A stretch of DNA of 64,000 bases, taken from Leeuwenhoekiella marinoflava DSM 3653. GTDB taxonomy: Bacteria; Bacteroidota; Bacteroidia; Flavobacteriales; Flavobacteriaceae. The notes beneath the pieces were generated by a model. That model made no database searches and was not told the origin of the DNA. It saw only the letters and a list, made by a program, of their open reading frames with translations. The stretch covers positions 62,001 to 126,000 of the forward strand of contig NZ_FQUN01000009.1 of assembly GCF_900129005.1 (NCBI RefSeq). The letters are read 5' to 3'. The first letter of the stretch is position 1; each line of letters opens with the position of its first letter. Position numbers and translations under genes: made by a program. Below, one piece after another: positions 42,699 through 51,497 of this stretch.

Positions 42699-42704
42699 GA
42701 AATC

Positions 42705-44291
42705 ATGGCCAAGGCTATTGAAGCAGAAGACAGTCTGGTTGAGTACGGTTTTAGACGCATAATTATTACGATTACCGCGATACTCTGTGCTTTACTGGAA
42801 ATAGTAGATACAACCATTGTGAACGTTGCTTTAAACGATATGCGCGGTAGCTTGGGAGCAACCTTAACAGATGTTGCCTGGGTAATTACGGCGTATGCGA
42901 TTGCAAACGTAATCATCATCCCGATGACGAGTTGGTTATCAAAACAATTCGGTAGACGTAATTACTTTGCTGTTTCTATTGTTGTTTTTACATTTTCGTC
43001 TTTTCTCTGCGGAAACGCCACTAATATCTGGGAACTCGTTGGTTTTAGATTTATTCAAGGTCTGGGTGGTGGAGCGCTTCTCGTAACCGCTCAAACTATT
43101 ATCACTGAAAGTTATCCGGCAGCAAAACGCGGCATGGCACAAGCTATCTACGGGATGGGCGTTATTGTAGGACCTACTTTAGGCCCACCTCTGGGAGGAT
43201 ATTTAGTTGATCATTACTCGTGGCCTTATATTTTCTACATCAATATTCCAATTGGTATTATTGCTACGTTTCTTACTATTGTGTTTGTAAGAAGTCCTAA
43301 ATACGGGGAAAAATTGAAAGCTAATCAGGTTGACTGGTGGGGAATTATCTTTTTAACAGCATTTATTGGTTCGCTACAATTTGTACTAGAACACGGACAA
43401 CAAGACGACTGGTTTGAAGATCATATGATTGTTACGCTAAGTGTTGTTTCAATATTTGGTCTGGTTGCCTTTATTTGGAGGGAATTAGTTTATGAACATC
43501 CCATTGTAAACTTGAGAGTACTTCGCAATACCAATTTATGGACGGGCACCATAATGACCTTTATTCTAGGTTTTGGATTATATGGTTCAACTTTTGTAAT
43601 TCCTATTTATACGCAATCTATTTTAGGTTGGACCGCTACAGATGCCGGACTTCTACTAATTCCAAGTTCTATAACTACCGGCTTGATGATGCCCATTATT
43701 GGCAAACTTTTAGAACGCGGTATTCCTGCAAAATATTTAGTTGCAGGTGGTTTTATAGGTTTCTTCCTCTATAGTTTATGGATGCACAACCTGCTTACAC
43801 CAGACACTTCTTCAGAAGCCATGTTCTGGCCGCTTGTAGTACGCGGAATGGGATTAGGATTGCTTTTTGTACCCATAACGACCTTAGCATTATCAACTCT
43901 TAAAGGTTCTGAAATAGGCGAAGGTGCTGCATTTACCGGAATGATGCGACAGTTAGGTGGGTCTTTTGGTATTGCCATTATAACTACAATGATAAGTAGA
44001 TTGAATCAACAACACCGCGTAGATCTGATACCGAATCTAAGCGCTGTAAATGCCCAGACTCAACAACAGCTTAAAGGTTTACAGCAACTGTTTATGGGAA
44101 AAGGATTTAGTTTTAATGAAGCTCTAGATCGCGCTTATCAGGTTTTAGAAGGAAAAATTATGCTTCAAAGCACTGTACTCACCTATATGGATGTATTCCT
44201 ATACTTAGGAATTTTATTTTTGGTTTGTGTTCCTTTTGTTTTAATGCTGAAAAAAGGAGCCGGAAAAGTAGATACTTCTTCTGTTCACTAA
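42705..44291 (+). CDS. emrB: DHA2-family multidrug efflux MFS transporter, EmrB-like
   Basis: A 528-residue proton-driven drug exporter with 14 predicted membrane helices. Motifs: the DHA2 helix-1 signature LLEIVDTTIVNVALNDM, ISWVITAYAIA-like VAWVITAYAIANVI, motif A WLSKQFGRRNYF, motif C YGMGVIVGPTLGPPLGGYLVD, and QLGGSFGIAIITT near the end. It completes a TetR-controlled EmrAB-TolC-like system that would expel hydrophobic compounds or uncouplers. Its end overlaps the convergent GlmU-like gene by four bases. Confidence 0.95.
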   Translation: MAKAIEAEDSLVEYGFRRIIITITAILCALLEIVDTTIVNVALNDMRGSLGATLTDVAWVITAYAIANVIIIPMTSWLSKQFGRRNYFAVSIVVFTFSSFLCGNATNIWELVGFRFIQGLGGGALLVTAQTIITESYPAAKRGMAQAIYGMGVIVGPTLGPPLGGYLVDHYSWPYIFYINIPIGIIATFLTIVFVRSPKYGEKLKANQVDWWGIIFLTAFIGSLQFVLEHGQQDDWFEDHMIVTLSVVSIFGLVAFIWRELVYEHPIVNLRVLRNTNLWTGTIMTFILGFGLYGSTFVIPIYTQSILGWTATDAGLLLIPSSITTGLMMPIIGKLLERGIPAKYLVAGGFIGFFLYSLWMHNLLTPDTSSEAMFWPLVVRGMGLGLLFVPITTLALSTLKGSEIGEGAAFTGMMRQLGGSFGIAIITTMISRLNQQHRVDLIPNLSAVNAQTQQQLKGLQQLFMGKGFSFNEALDRAYQVLEGKIMLQSTVLTYMDVFLYLGILFLVCVPFVLMLKKGAGKVDTSSVH

Positions 44292-45466
44292 TATCTTCTG
44301 TACTTAGAAGTTTCCTCAAAAATATGTTCTAAGATCGCCGCTTCCTGCTCATCAAAAGGTATGTTGCGGCGCTCCATTACTAACTTTGCTGTTTGAAACG
44401 CTTTCACCGTTTTATAAGTAGTAAAACCGGCAGCGCCTCCCCAACTAAAAGATGGAATGAAATTCCGTGGAAATCCGGTTCCAAATATATTAACACTTAC
44501 TCCAATCACAGTCCCGGTATTAAACATCGTATTGATACCGCATTTACTGTGATCCCCCATCATCAAACCACAAAACTGGAGTCCGGTTTTAGAAAAACCT
44601 TCAGTCTCATAATTCCATAGGCGTACTTCTTCATAGTTATTCTTTAAGTTACTGTTATTAGAGTCAGCACCTATGTTGCACCATTCTCCCAACACAGAAT
44701 TTCCTAAATATCCATCGTGACCTTTATTAGAATAAGCCATCAATACCGAATTAGTAATCTCTCCTCCTACTTTACAATACGGACCAACGGTCGTCCCGGT
44801 GTAGATCTTAGCTCCCATTTTTACGGTAGCATGCTCGCACAATGCAAAAGGACCTCTTATTAGTGCGCCTTCCATTATTTCTGAATCTTTACCTATGTAA
44901 ATAGGACCCTCTGAAGCATTAAGTGTACAAAAGTTAAGTTTCGCTCCTTCTTCAATAAATATATTCTCAGGATTGAGCGTTTGCACTGTAGCAGGAATTT
45001 GTGCTGACTTTCGATCTTCAGTTAACAAATCGTAATCTAACTGAATCGCCTGGTGGTTTTTGCTGAAAATATCCCAGGTATTCTCCACTTTAAATACTGC
45101 CTCTTCCGGAATTTCTAACTGCTCATACGCATCAAAATCTATTTCTTCCTGACTATCATCACTATAAAAAGCTACAATATCTTCACCATCAAAAATCGCC
45201 TGACTTTGTTGAAGATCAAATATCATTTCCACTAAGATTTCTGTAGGCAGATAAGCAGCATTAATCATCACATTTTCTTCAAACTCAACCATTGGATATT
45301 TATCAGATAAATAATCCTCAGTTATTGTTGAAGTTGTGTTGCCCAAATGTTTTTCCCACTTTTCACGAATAGTCAAAATACCGATTCTTAAATCTGCAAC
45401 CGGCTTTGTATACGTAAAAGGTAATAGTTGATTGCGTACAGGACCGTCAAAAAGGATATAATTCAT
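44288..45466 (-). CDS. GlmU-like sugar nucleotidyltransferase/acyltransferase protein
   Basis: A 392-residue protein of the flavobacterial GlmU family. The N-terminal half begins MNYILFDGPVRNQLLPFTYTKP and resembles a nucleotidyltransferase, but it lacks the usual GxGTRxxP loop. The C-terminal half is a left-handed beta-helix with hexapeptide repeats (AKLNFCTLNASEGPIYIGKDSEI, GALIRGPFALCEHATVKMGAKI, GTVIGVSVNIFGTGF), typical of acyltransferases. It probably acts in cell-wall or polysaccharide precursor synthesis, but the exact substrate is not established. Confidence 0.85.
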   Translation of the reverse strand: MNYILFDGPVRNQLLPFTYTKPVADLRIGILTIREKWEKHLGNTTSTITEDYLSDKYPMVEFEENVMINAAYLPTEILVEMIFDLQQSQAIFDGEDIVAFYSDDSQEEIDFDAYEQLEIPEEAVFKVENTWDIFSKNHQAIQLDYDLLTEDRKSAQIPATVQTLNPENIFIEEGAKLNFCTLNASEGPIYIGKDSEIMEGALIRGPFALCEHATVKMGAKIYTGTTVGPYCKVGGEITNSVLMAYSNKGHDGYLGNSVLGEWCNIGADSNNSNLKNNYEEVRLWNYETEGFSKTGLQFCGLMMGDHSKCGINTMFNTGTVIGVSVNIFGTGFPRNFIPSFSWGGAAGFTTYKTVKAFQTAKLVMERRNIPFDEQEAAILEHIFEETSKYRRY

Positions 45467-45556
45467 TATAGATGCGTTTTGATACGAGAGCGAAATTAAA
45501 CATTTATATCTAGAGAATATCTACAGTAAAATTAAATCGCCTTAAGAATTAAACAT

Positions 45557-45591
45557 AAAAAAAGCCCTTTAGCAAATGCTAAAGGGCTTTT
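45557..45591 (-). terminator. Rho-independent terminator of rpsA
   Basis: AAAGCCCTTTAGCA and TGCTAAAGGGCTTT form a 14-bp inverted repeat; on the minus strand it is followed by a T run. It lies 23 bases downstream of the rpsA stop. Confidence 0.9.
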
Positions 45592-45613
45592 CCATATTAG
45601 AAATGTTTAGGGC

Positions 45614-47497
45614 TTAGTTACCGCCGTTTTCCATTTTCTTTTTCAATGCTGCAAGAGCATCATTAGCGTCTCCTAAAGTAGGTGCGCTAGCTGCTGCAGA
45701 ATCAGCTGCTTTCTTAGCTGCCTGCTTAACAATCTTAGCTTCCTCTTCTTTAAATAATGCAGTATGCGATGCAACTACACGTTTAAAGTCTTTATTAAAC
45801 TCAATAATCTGGAACTCTGCTTCATCACCTTTTCCTAGTTTACTACCGTCTTCTTTCTCTAAGTGACGTCCTGGAATAAATGCCACGATGTCCTCGTTGA
45901 ATTCTACAGTTGCTCCCTTATCTACAATCTCTCCGATTGTACCGGTGTGCTTAGTTCCTACTGCAAACTCAGCTTCATATTTATCCCAAGGATTGTCTTC
46001 AATCTGCTTGTGACCTAAGCTTAGTTTACGTCCTTCTACGTCAAGCTCAAGAACTACAACCTCTAGTTTATCACCAATGTTTGTAAATTCTGATGGATGC
46101 TTGATTTTCTTAGTCCAAGAAAGGTCTGAGATGTAGATAAGACCGTCAATACCTTCTTCTAATTCTACGAACACACCAAAGTTTGTGAAGTTACGTACAA
46201 TACCAGTATGACGAGATCCTACAGGATATTTAGTAGTAATGTCTGTCCAAGGATCTTGCGATAATTGCTTGATACCAAGAGACATCTTACGGTCATCACG
46301 ATCCATAGTAAGAATCTGAGCTTCAACTTCGTCACCAACGTTTACGAAATCCTGAGCGCTACGTAAGTGCGTAGACCAAGACATTTCACTAACGTGGATA
46401 AGACCTTCAACTCCTTCTTCTACTTCTACGAAAGCACCGTAATCTGCGATTACAACTACTTTACCTTTTACTTTATCGCCTACGCTTAAAGTTTCGCTAA
46501 GAGCATCCCATGGGTGCTTCTTAAGCTGCTTAAGACCAAGTTGGATACGTGTTTTATCCTCATCAAAGTCAAGAATAACTACGTTTAATTTCTGATCAAG
46601 ATCAACGATCTCATTCGGGTGGTTGATACGAGACCAAGAAAGATCTGTAATGTGAACCAATCCATCTACGCCGCCAAGGTCAACGAATACTCCGTAAGAA
46701 GTAATGTTTTTAACGGTACCTTCAAGAACCTGACCTTTTTCAAGCTGCCCAATGATTTCTTTTTTCTGCTCTTCGATATCTGCTTCGATAAGCGCTTTAT
46801 GAGAAACAACAACGTTTTTGAATTCCTGGTTGATTTTCACAACTTTAAATTCCATTGTTTTATTCACATAAGCATCGTAATCACGAATAGGCTTAACATC
46901 AATTTGAGAACCTGGTAAGAACGCTTCTATACCAAATACGTCAACGATCATACCACCTTTAGTACGTGCTTTTACAAAACCGGTAACAATCGTACCTTCT
47001 TCGTGAGCTTTATTTACACGCTCCCAAGCTTTGATTACACGAGCTTTACGGTGAGATAAGATTAATTGACCAGTTGCATCTTCACGCACATCAATTAATA
47101 CCTCAACAGTATCACCTACTTTAAGATCTGGGTTATAACGAAACTCGTTAAGAGAAATTACACCTTCAGATTTTGCATTGATATCTATAATAGCATCACG
47201 ATCTGTGATGTTGATTACGGTACCTTCTACAACTTCGTCATCAAGAGTATCAACAAAGTTTTCTGCTACAAGCTTTTCAAACTCATCTAACTTGTCATCA
47301 TCGATTGGGTCAATACCTTCCTCGTAGTTGTGCCAGTTAAATTCTTCAAGAAATTTCTCAGGATTTGCTTGTGCAGCGCTTTCGTAACCTTTCGGCTCTT
47401 CTATTGCATCAGGAGTAGCAAGTTCTTCTGCTGCTGCAACGTTTGTTTTAAGCTCTACTGCTTCTGGAGCTTCCGGGTTTTTGTTTTCTTCAGCCAT
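45614..47497 (-). CDS. rpsA: 30S ribosomal protein S1
   Basis: A 627-residue RNA-binding protein that helps the ribosome load mRNA. An acidic N-terminal extension (about 1-85, rich in Glu/Ala/Pro) precedes six S1 OB-fold repeats. These are seen from the recurring pattern G(T/V)V...YGVFV...GGVDGLVHITDLSW (third repeat), GFVEV-type AFVEVEEGVEGLIHVSEMSW (fourth) and FGVFVELEEGIDGLIYISDLSW (fifth). It ends with an Ala-rich tail. It has its own promoter, a long structured leader and a strong terminator. Confidence 0.97.
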   Translation of the reverse strand: MAEENKNPEAPEAVELKTNVAAAEELATPDAIEEPKGYESAAQANPEKFLEEFNWHNYEEGIDPIDDDKLDEFEKLVAENFVDTLDDEVVEGTVINITDRDAIIDINAKSEGVISLNEFRYNPDLKVGDTVEVLIDVREDATGQLILSHRKARVIKAWERVNKAHEEGTIVTGFVKARTKGGMIVDVFGIEAFLPGSQIDVKPIRDYDAYVNKTMEFKVVKINQEFKNVVVSHKALIEADIEEQKKEIIGQLEKGQVLEGTVKNITSYGVFVDLGGVDGLVHITDLSWSRINHPNEIVDLDQKLNVVILDFDEDKTRIQLGLKQLKKHPWDALSETLSVGDKVKGKVVVIADYGAFVEVEEGVEGLIHVSEMSWSTHLRSAQDFVNVGDEVEAQILTMDRDDRKMSLGIKQLSQDPWTDITTKYPVGSRHTGIVRNFTNFGVFVELEEGIDGLIYISDLSWTKKIKHPSEFTNIGDKLEVVVLELDVEGRKLSLGHKQIEDNPWDKYEAEFAVGTKHTGTIGEIVDKGATVEFNEDIVAFIPGRHLEKEDGSKLGKGDEAEFQIIEFNKDFKRVVASHTALFKEEEAKIVKQAAKKAADSAAASAPTLGDANDALAALKKKMENGGN

Positions 47498-47522
47498 TGC
47501 TGATTAAAAATTTGTATTTTAC

Positions 47523-47536
47523 GCTTTCGCGGAAGC
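47523..47536. repeat. 14-bp palindrome, copy with one mismatch (rpsA leader)
   Basis: GCTTTCGCGGAAGC, one base from the perfect palindrome at 12606. It lies 26 bases upstream of the rpsA ATG. Confidence 0.5.
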
Positions 47537-47579
47537 TAAACAACACAAAACCATAAAAGAGGTTTAGAATATTTGTTTT

Positions 47580-47630
47580 CAACAGCTAAGAATAAATTCT
47601 TCTCTGCGCCTTTTGTGCTTCCTACTGTTG
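47580..47630 (-). promoter_or_regulatory. Structured element in the rpsA 5' leader
   Basis: CAACAG (47625-47630 as read on the minus strand) pairs with CTGTTG (47580-47585), enclosing an inner AAGAAT/ATTCTT hairpin. The leader is about 138 nt from the predicted start of transcription. Autoregulation by S1, as known in other bacteria, is an inference. Confidence 0.45.
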
Positions 47631-47642
47631 TCAAAAGGAGTG

Positions 47643-47672
47643 CAAAATTACATAAACTTTTTATATTTTCAA
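47643..47672 (-). promoter_or_regulatory. Promoter of rpsA
   Basis: On the minus strand TTG (47672-47670), a 19-base spacer and TAATTTTG (47650-47643) fit the Bacteroidota consensus well. Confidence 0.75.
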
Positions 47673-47688
47673 TTCTAAAATAAAAAAT

Positions 47689-48525
47689 ATGCTAGAAGAA
47701 ATTTCTTCGGAAACTTTTAAAGGGCAAACCACTCGCCATGAGCTCTTTGGAAAGCTGTGGAAAGTCCCTAATCAAAAAGCAGTTGTGTGCATCATTCACG
47801 GTTTTGGGGAGCACTTAGGCAGGTATGAGCACGTTGCTCAATTTTTCAACACAAAAAATATTAGTTGTTACGCTATAGATCTACCCGGTCACGGTAAATC
47901 AAGTGGTAAACGAGGAGTTGTGCGCTCTTTACAAGATTTTATTCTTGCAGTGGATTTTGTTTATGAAAAAACAGTTAATGAAAACCTCAATACACCTGTG
48001 TTTCTTTACGGTCACAGTATGGGAGGTGGCATTGTCTTAAGGTATCTTCTTCTTACCGCTTTACCTCCTAAAGGTGTTCTAGTTACTTCGCCATGGCTGA
48101 AACTTGTTAAAAATCCGGGAGCTCTAAAAATTATTCTAGGGAGAATGGCGCTAACTTTTGCGTTGAATCCTGTTCAAGAAACGAAATTAGATTCTAAAAA
48201 CCTTTCTCGTGATTTAGAAGTTGGCAAAGCATATAAAAAAGATGAGTTGGTTCACAATAAAGCTTCTACCCAACTCTTTTTCGGGCTTAATGACAACGGC
48301 GTCTATCTGATGGATAAAACTTTTGACTTTAGAACCCCGGTTTTATTAGCACACGGGACTGCTGATGAAATCACAAAATACCAGAGCTCAAAAATATTAG
48401 CATCAAGACATCCTGATCAAATAGTCTTTAAATCTTGGGAAGGTTTGCGACACGAAACTCATAACGAACTCAACAAAGAAGAGGTTTTAACGTATTATGC
48501 CGATTGGATTTTGAGTAAAGTTTGA
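47689..48525 (+). CDS. Alpha/beta hydrolase, monoacylglycerol lipase-like
   Basis: A 278-residue Hydrolase_4-type enzyme. The oxyanion-side motif is VVCIIHGFGEHLGRYEHVA, then DLPGHGKSSGKRG, the nucleophile elbow YGHSMGGGIVLRY (Ser at about 108), the acid in LAHGTADEITKY and His in GLRHETHNE. This order is that of bacterial and human monoglyceride lipases and lysophospholipases. No signal peptide is present, so it acts in the cytoplasm or at the inner face of the membrane. It is monocistronic, with its own terminator. Confidence 0.9.
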   Translation: MLEEISSETFKGQTTRHELFGKLWKVPNQKAVVCIIHGFGEHLGRYEHVAQFFNTKNISCYAIDLPGHGKSSGKRGVVRSLQDFILAVDFVYEKTVNENLNTPVFLYGHSMGGGIVLRYLLLTALPPKGVLVTSPWLKLVKNPGALKIILGRMALTFALNPVQETKLDSKNLSRDLEVGKAYKKDELVHNKASTQLFFGLNDNGVYLMDKTFDFRTPVLLAHGTADEITKYQSSKILASRHPDQIVFKSWEGLRHETHNELNKEEVLTYYADWILSKV

Positions 48526-48530
48526 AACAA

Positions 48531-48565
48531 AAAAAATCCCCACTCATCACTGAGCGGGGATTTTT
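48531..48565. terminator. Bidirectional rho-independent terminator
   Basis: AAATCCCC (48534-48541) pairs with GGGGATTT (48556-48563), enclosing CTCA/TGAG; T run after it on the plus strand and A run before. It separates two convergent genes. Confidence 0.88.
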
Positions 48566-48584
48566 ATAGTAATGAGATTTTGTT

Positions 48585-50015
48585 TTAGCTGCTAAGCTTC
48601 ATAATTGCTTTCTCATTTACAAATTCTTTAATACCAAAGCCACCGTGTTCTCTTCCATAACCAGAAGCTTTCACTCCACCAAAAGGCATGTTAGGCTGAG
48701 CCAGACCAAAACTGTTTATAAATACCATACCGGTATCAAAGTGGTTTTTAGCCAATTCAAATGCTGCATCCTCATCTTTAGAGAAAATACCACCACCTAA
48801 TCCAAAACGGCTGTCGTTTGCAATGCGCATCGCATCCTCATTATCCTTAGCTTTTATTAAAGAAGCAACCGGACCAAACAATTCATCATCATAAGCAGGT
48901 TGACCGGGTTCTACATTACCTAAAATTGTTGCAGGATAAAAATAACCATCACCTTTTGGCAACTCGCCTCCACATAAAATTTCCGCTCCGTTAGCAACAC
49001 TCTCTTCCACTTGATCGTGTAATGTTTTTCTTAAATCTTTACGTGCCATTGGCCCCATATCTACAGAATCATCTTTAGGATCACCAAATTTTAATTCTTT
49101 CATTCCGGCGACAAACTTTTCTTTGAATTCGTCGTAAACTTTTTCGGTTACGACAAAGCGCTTTGCAGCTACACAGGTCTCACCATTATTATAGGTTCTT
49201 CCTTTAATACTCCACTCTACTGCTATATCTACATCGGCGTCATCTAACACTAAATACGCATCATTAGAACCGAGTTCTAAAACAGTTTTCTTTAAAGCTT
49301 TACCGGCTTTTTCTCCTACTACTTTTCCTGCTGCTCCACTTCCTGTTAAAGTAACTCCGCGTACCAAATCATTTTCTATGATATTATCAGATTGATCGTG
49401 CGAGATTCTTAGCACCGTAAAAATGTTTTCAGGCAAACCAGCATCTTTTAGGATTTTTTCAATCAACAGCGCTGATCCGGTAACGTTCTCTGCATGTTTC
49501 AGTAAAATACCATTACCTGCCATCAAGTTGGCTATCGTATAACGCATCACTTGATAGGTCGGGAAATTCCACGGTTGTATTCCGTAAATTACTCCTAGAG
49601 GTGAATATGTAATTAACCCTTTCCCTCCTTGTGGCAATGTGCGCTCTTCATCTTTTAACTCTTCAGGACCGTTTGTTGCCGTGTACTCACAAATTGCGAC
49701 ACACAAATCAACCTCCTGCTCTCCCTGACTGATGAGTTTCCCCATTTCTTCAGTCATTAATTTTACTAAGCGGTCTTTATGCTTGGTTAAGCTTTCGCCT
49801 ATTTTCTTAATAAAATCTGCGCGCTTTTCCAACGAAAGAGTTTTCCACTTCAAAAAAGCTTCGTGAGTTGCTGTTACAGCATCACTCGCTTCTAGGTCAG
49901 TCATCATTTTATAACTGTTAAGCGGTTTACCGGTTGCTGGATTTATAGTTTGAATCGTATCGCTACTTGAAGCATTTTGCGTTGCATTGGGCTTATCTAA
50001 AATTTCTGTACTCAT
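48585..50015 (-). CDS. NAD(P)-dependent aldehyde dehydrogenase, succinate-semialdehyde type
   Basis: A 476-residue enzyme starting at ATG 50015 (MSTEILDKP); an in-frame extension to 50057 is less likely. It oxidises an aldehyde, probably succinic semialdehyde, to the acid. Motifs: GVIYGIQPWNFPTYQ, the nucleotide loop VTLTGSGAAGKVVGEKAG, the general-base Glu in VLELGSNDAYLVL, the catalytic Cys in NNGETCVAAKRF, and the C-terminal FGGVKASGYGREHG. The GabD/Sad subfamily is suggested by length and by GxGREHG, but the substrate cannot be proven from sequence. Confidence 0.88.
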   Translation of the reverse strand: MSTEILDKPNATQNASSSDTIQTINPATGKPLNSYKMMTDLEASDAVTATHEAFLKWKTLSLEKRADFIKKIGESLTKHKDRLVKLMTEEMGKLISQGEQEVDLCVAICEYTATNGPEELKDEERTLPQGGKGLITYSPLGVIYGIQPWNFPTYQVMRYTIANLMAGNGILLKHAENVTGSALLIEKILKDAGLPENIFTVLRISHDQSDNIIENDLVRGVTLTGSGAAGKVVGEKAGKALKKTVLELGSNDAYLVLDDADVDIAVEWSIKGRTYNNGETCVAAKRFVVTEKVYDEFKEKFVAGMKELKFGDPKDDSVDMGPMARKDLRKTLHDQVEESVANGAEILCGGELPKGDGYFYPATILGNVEPGQPAYDDELFGPVASLIKAKDNEDAMRIANDSRFGLGGGIFSKDEDAAFELAKNHFDTGMVFINSFGLAQPNMPFGGVKASGYGREHGGFGIKEFVNEKAIMKLSS

Positions 50016-50183
50016 AATTTTTCTTTTAAATAGTTTTCGGTTTACCTGAATAAACAAGCTGCCGATAGTTTTTATTTAAAGTTAATGAGTAGACTCGCTT
50101 AAACAAGTGGTTTTAGTAAAGCCTTAAGCACATCTTATGGCTAATTTAGCATATGAAATTTATGAAAACGCAAAATCTGAAAT

Positions 50184-51353
50184 TCACCTTCTATATCTCC
50201 AATAAAATAAAAACTGAAGCATGATAATCAATATCGAATATACTAAACCTAAAGTAGCAACCCCGTTCCATTGATAATGTTGCCAGGCATGAGCTCCAGT
50301 CACTGTTCCTAAAGCACCTCCTATAAAATAGATTACCATATAAATGGTATTTACCCGATTTCGGGCATCTGGATTCTGCTTGAAAATGATATTCTGATTG
50401 GTGACGTGTAAGCACTGCAATCCAAAATCAACAAAGAGAACACCTATTACCAAACCAATTATAGATGTCCCTGAAAATTGAAACACAATCCAGGAGATAA
50501 TTAGAACACCAGTAAACAGATAGATCAAATTTCGCGAATTGTATTTATCATTTAGTCTACCAGAGAGTGTTGCTCCTAAAGCTCCTATCATTCCTAATAC
50601 CCCAAATAGTCCGGCTGCACCACTACCATAACCAAAGTTGGCTTCCATCAGAAAAACAAGCGTCGTCCAGAATGCACTAAAACCTGCAAAACCTAGTGCT
50701 CCTCTTAATGCGGCAATACGCACATCGGGTTTGGTTCTGAAAAGTTTTAATAAAGAACGCATGAGTTCAGCATAGGTTCCTTTAAAATCTGTTGCTACAT
50801 CAGGCAGTTTAAAATACAAGAGGGTGGCATAAATTACCATAATTCCGGCAGCGAGATAATACATAAAGCGCCAGCCATAATATTCACCTATCATTCCACT
50901 TAAAAAACGACTTCCTAAAATACCAATCAGCAAGCCACTCATGACAATACCTATGGCTTTACCTCGCTTTTCTTCCGTAGCTAATTGCGCAGCCATCGGC
51001 ACAAACAATTGCGGTACCACAGAGGCAAAGCCAACACAAAAGCTTGAAATAGTCAACACTAATAAACTTGGAGCCATCGCGGTAACGATTAAAGCTACAA
51101 TGATTGCTATAAAATCAATAAGAATGATTTTACGCCTTGAAAATTTATCTCCTAACGGAATAATAAAGAGTAAACCAAAAGCATAACCCAATTGTGTCGC
51201 AAGCGGAATATTACTCACCTGAGCTTCGGTTACGTTAAAAGTCTTTGCAATTAAATTGAGTAATGGCTGGTTGTAGTAGTTATTGGCGACAACGAGACCT
51301 GCTCCTGCTGCCATAAGATACAGCAAAGATTTATTGAGTTGAGTAGCTTTCAT
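50184..51353 (-). CDS. Major facilitator superfamily transporter
   Basis: A 389-residue carrier with 12 predicted membrane helices. Features: NNYYNQPLLNLIAKTFNVTEAQV after helix 1, motif A-like GDKFSRRKIILIDFI, and FVPMAAQLATEEKRGKAIGIVMSGLLIGILGSR, which is typical of the YgaY/purine-efflux-like MFS_1 group. Helix 7-12 contain GALGATLSGRLNDKYNSR, a second motif A. The substrate is unknown; an exporter is more likely than an importer. Copy C of a dispersed intergenic element starts 20 bases upstream of its start codon. Confidence 0.87.
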   Translation of the reverse strand: MKATQLNKSLLYLMAAGAGLVVANNYYNQPLLNLIAKTFNVTEAQVSNIPLATQLGYAFGLLFIIPLGDKFSRRKIILIDFIAIIVALIVTAMAPSLLVLTISSFCVGFASVVPQLFVPMAAQLATEEKRGKAIGIVMSGLLIGILGSRFLSGMIGEYYGWRFMYYLAAGIMVIYATLLYFKLPDVATDFKGTYAELMRSLLKLFRTKPDVRIAALRGALGFAGFSAFWTTLVFLMEANFGYGSGAAGLFGVLGMIGALGATLSGRLNDKYNSRNLIYLFTGVLIISWIVFQFSGTSIIGLVIGVLFVDFGLQCLHVTNQNIIFKQNPDARNRVNTIYMVIYFIGGALGTVTGAHAWQHYQWNGVATLGLVYSILIIMLQFLFYWRYRR

Positions 51354-51373
51354 TTAAGTAATTAGGGGAATTT

Positions 51374-51497
51374 AGTAACCCACCTTGGAGCAAGCCTGTC
51401 TGTATCCGACAAAGGCAGCCCGCAAGGCATCAAAAGAATACAGCTTTATATTTCGTGGTAAGCCTCAGAGTATTTAAATCTTGATTATCAAGTAAAT
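51374..51497 (+). repeat. Dispersed intergenic element, copy C
   Basis: On the plus strand it starts AGTAACCCACCTTGGAGCAAGC, shares CAAGGCAT, ATACAGCTTT and AGCCTCAGAGTATTTAAATC with copy A, and ends at the palindrome CTTGATTATCAAG (51480-51492). Compared with copy A it has an insertion of about 28 bases with an internal stem (CTGTCT/AGGCAG). In the end palindrome both arms differ from copy A in a matched way (C to T and G to A). It fills the gap between cmk and the MFS gene. Confidence 0.7.
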
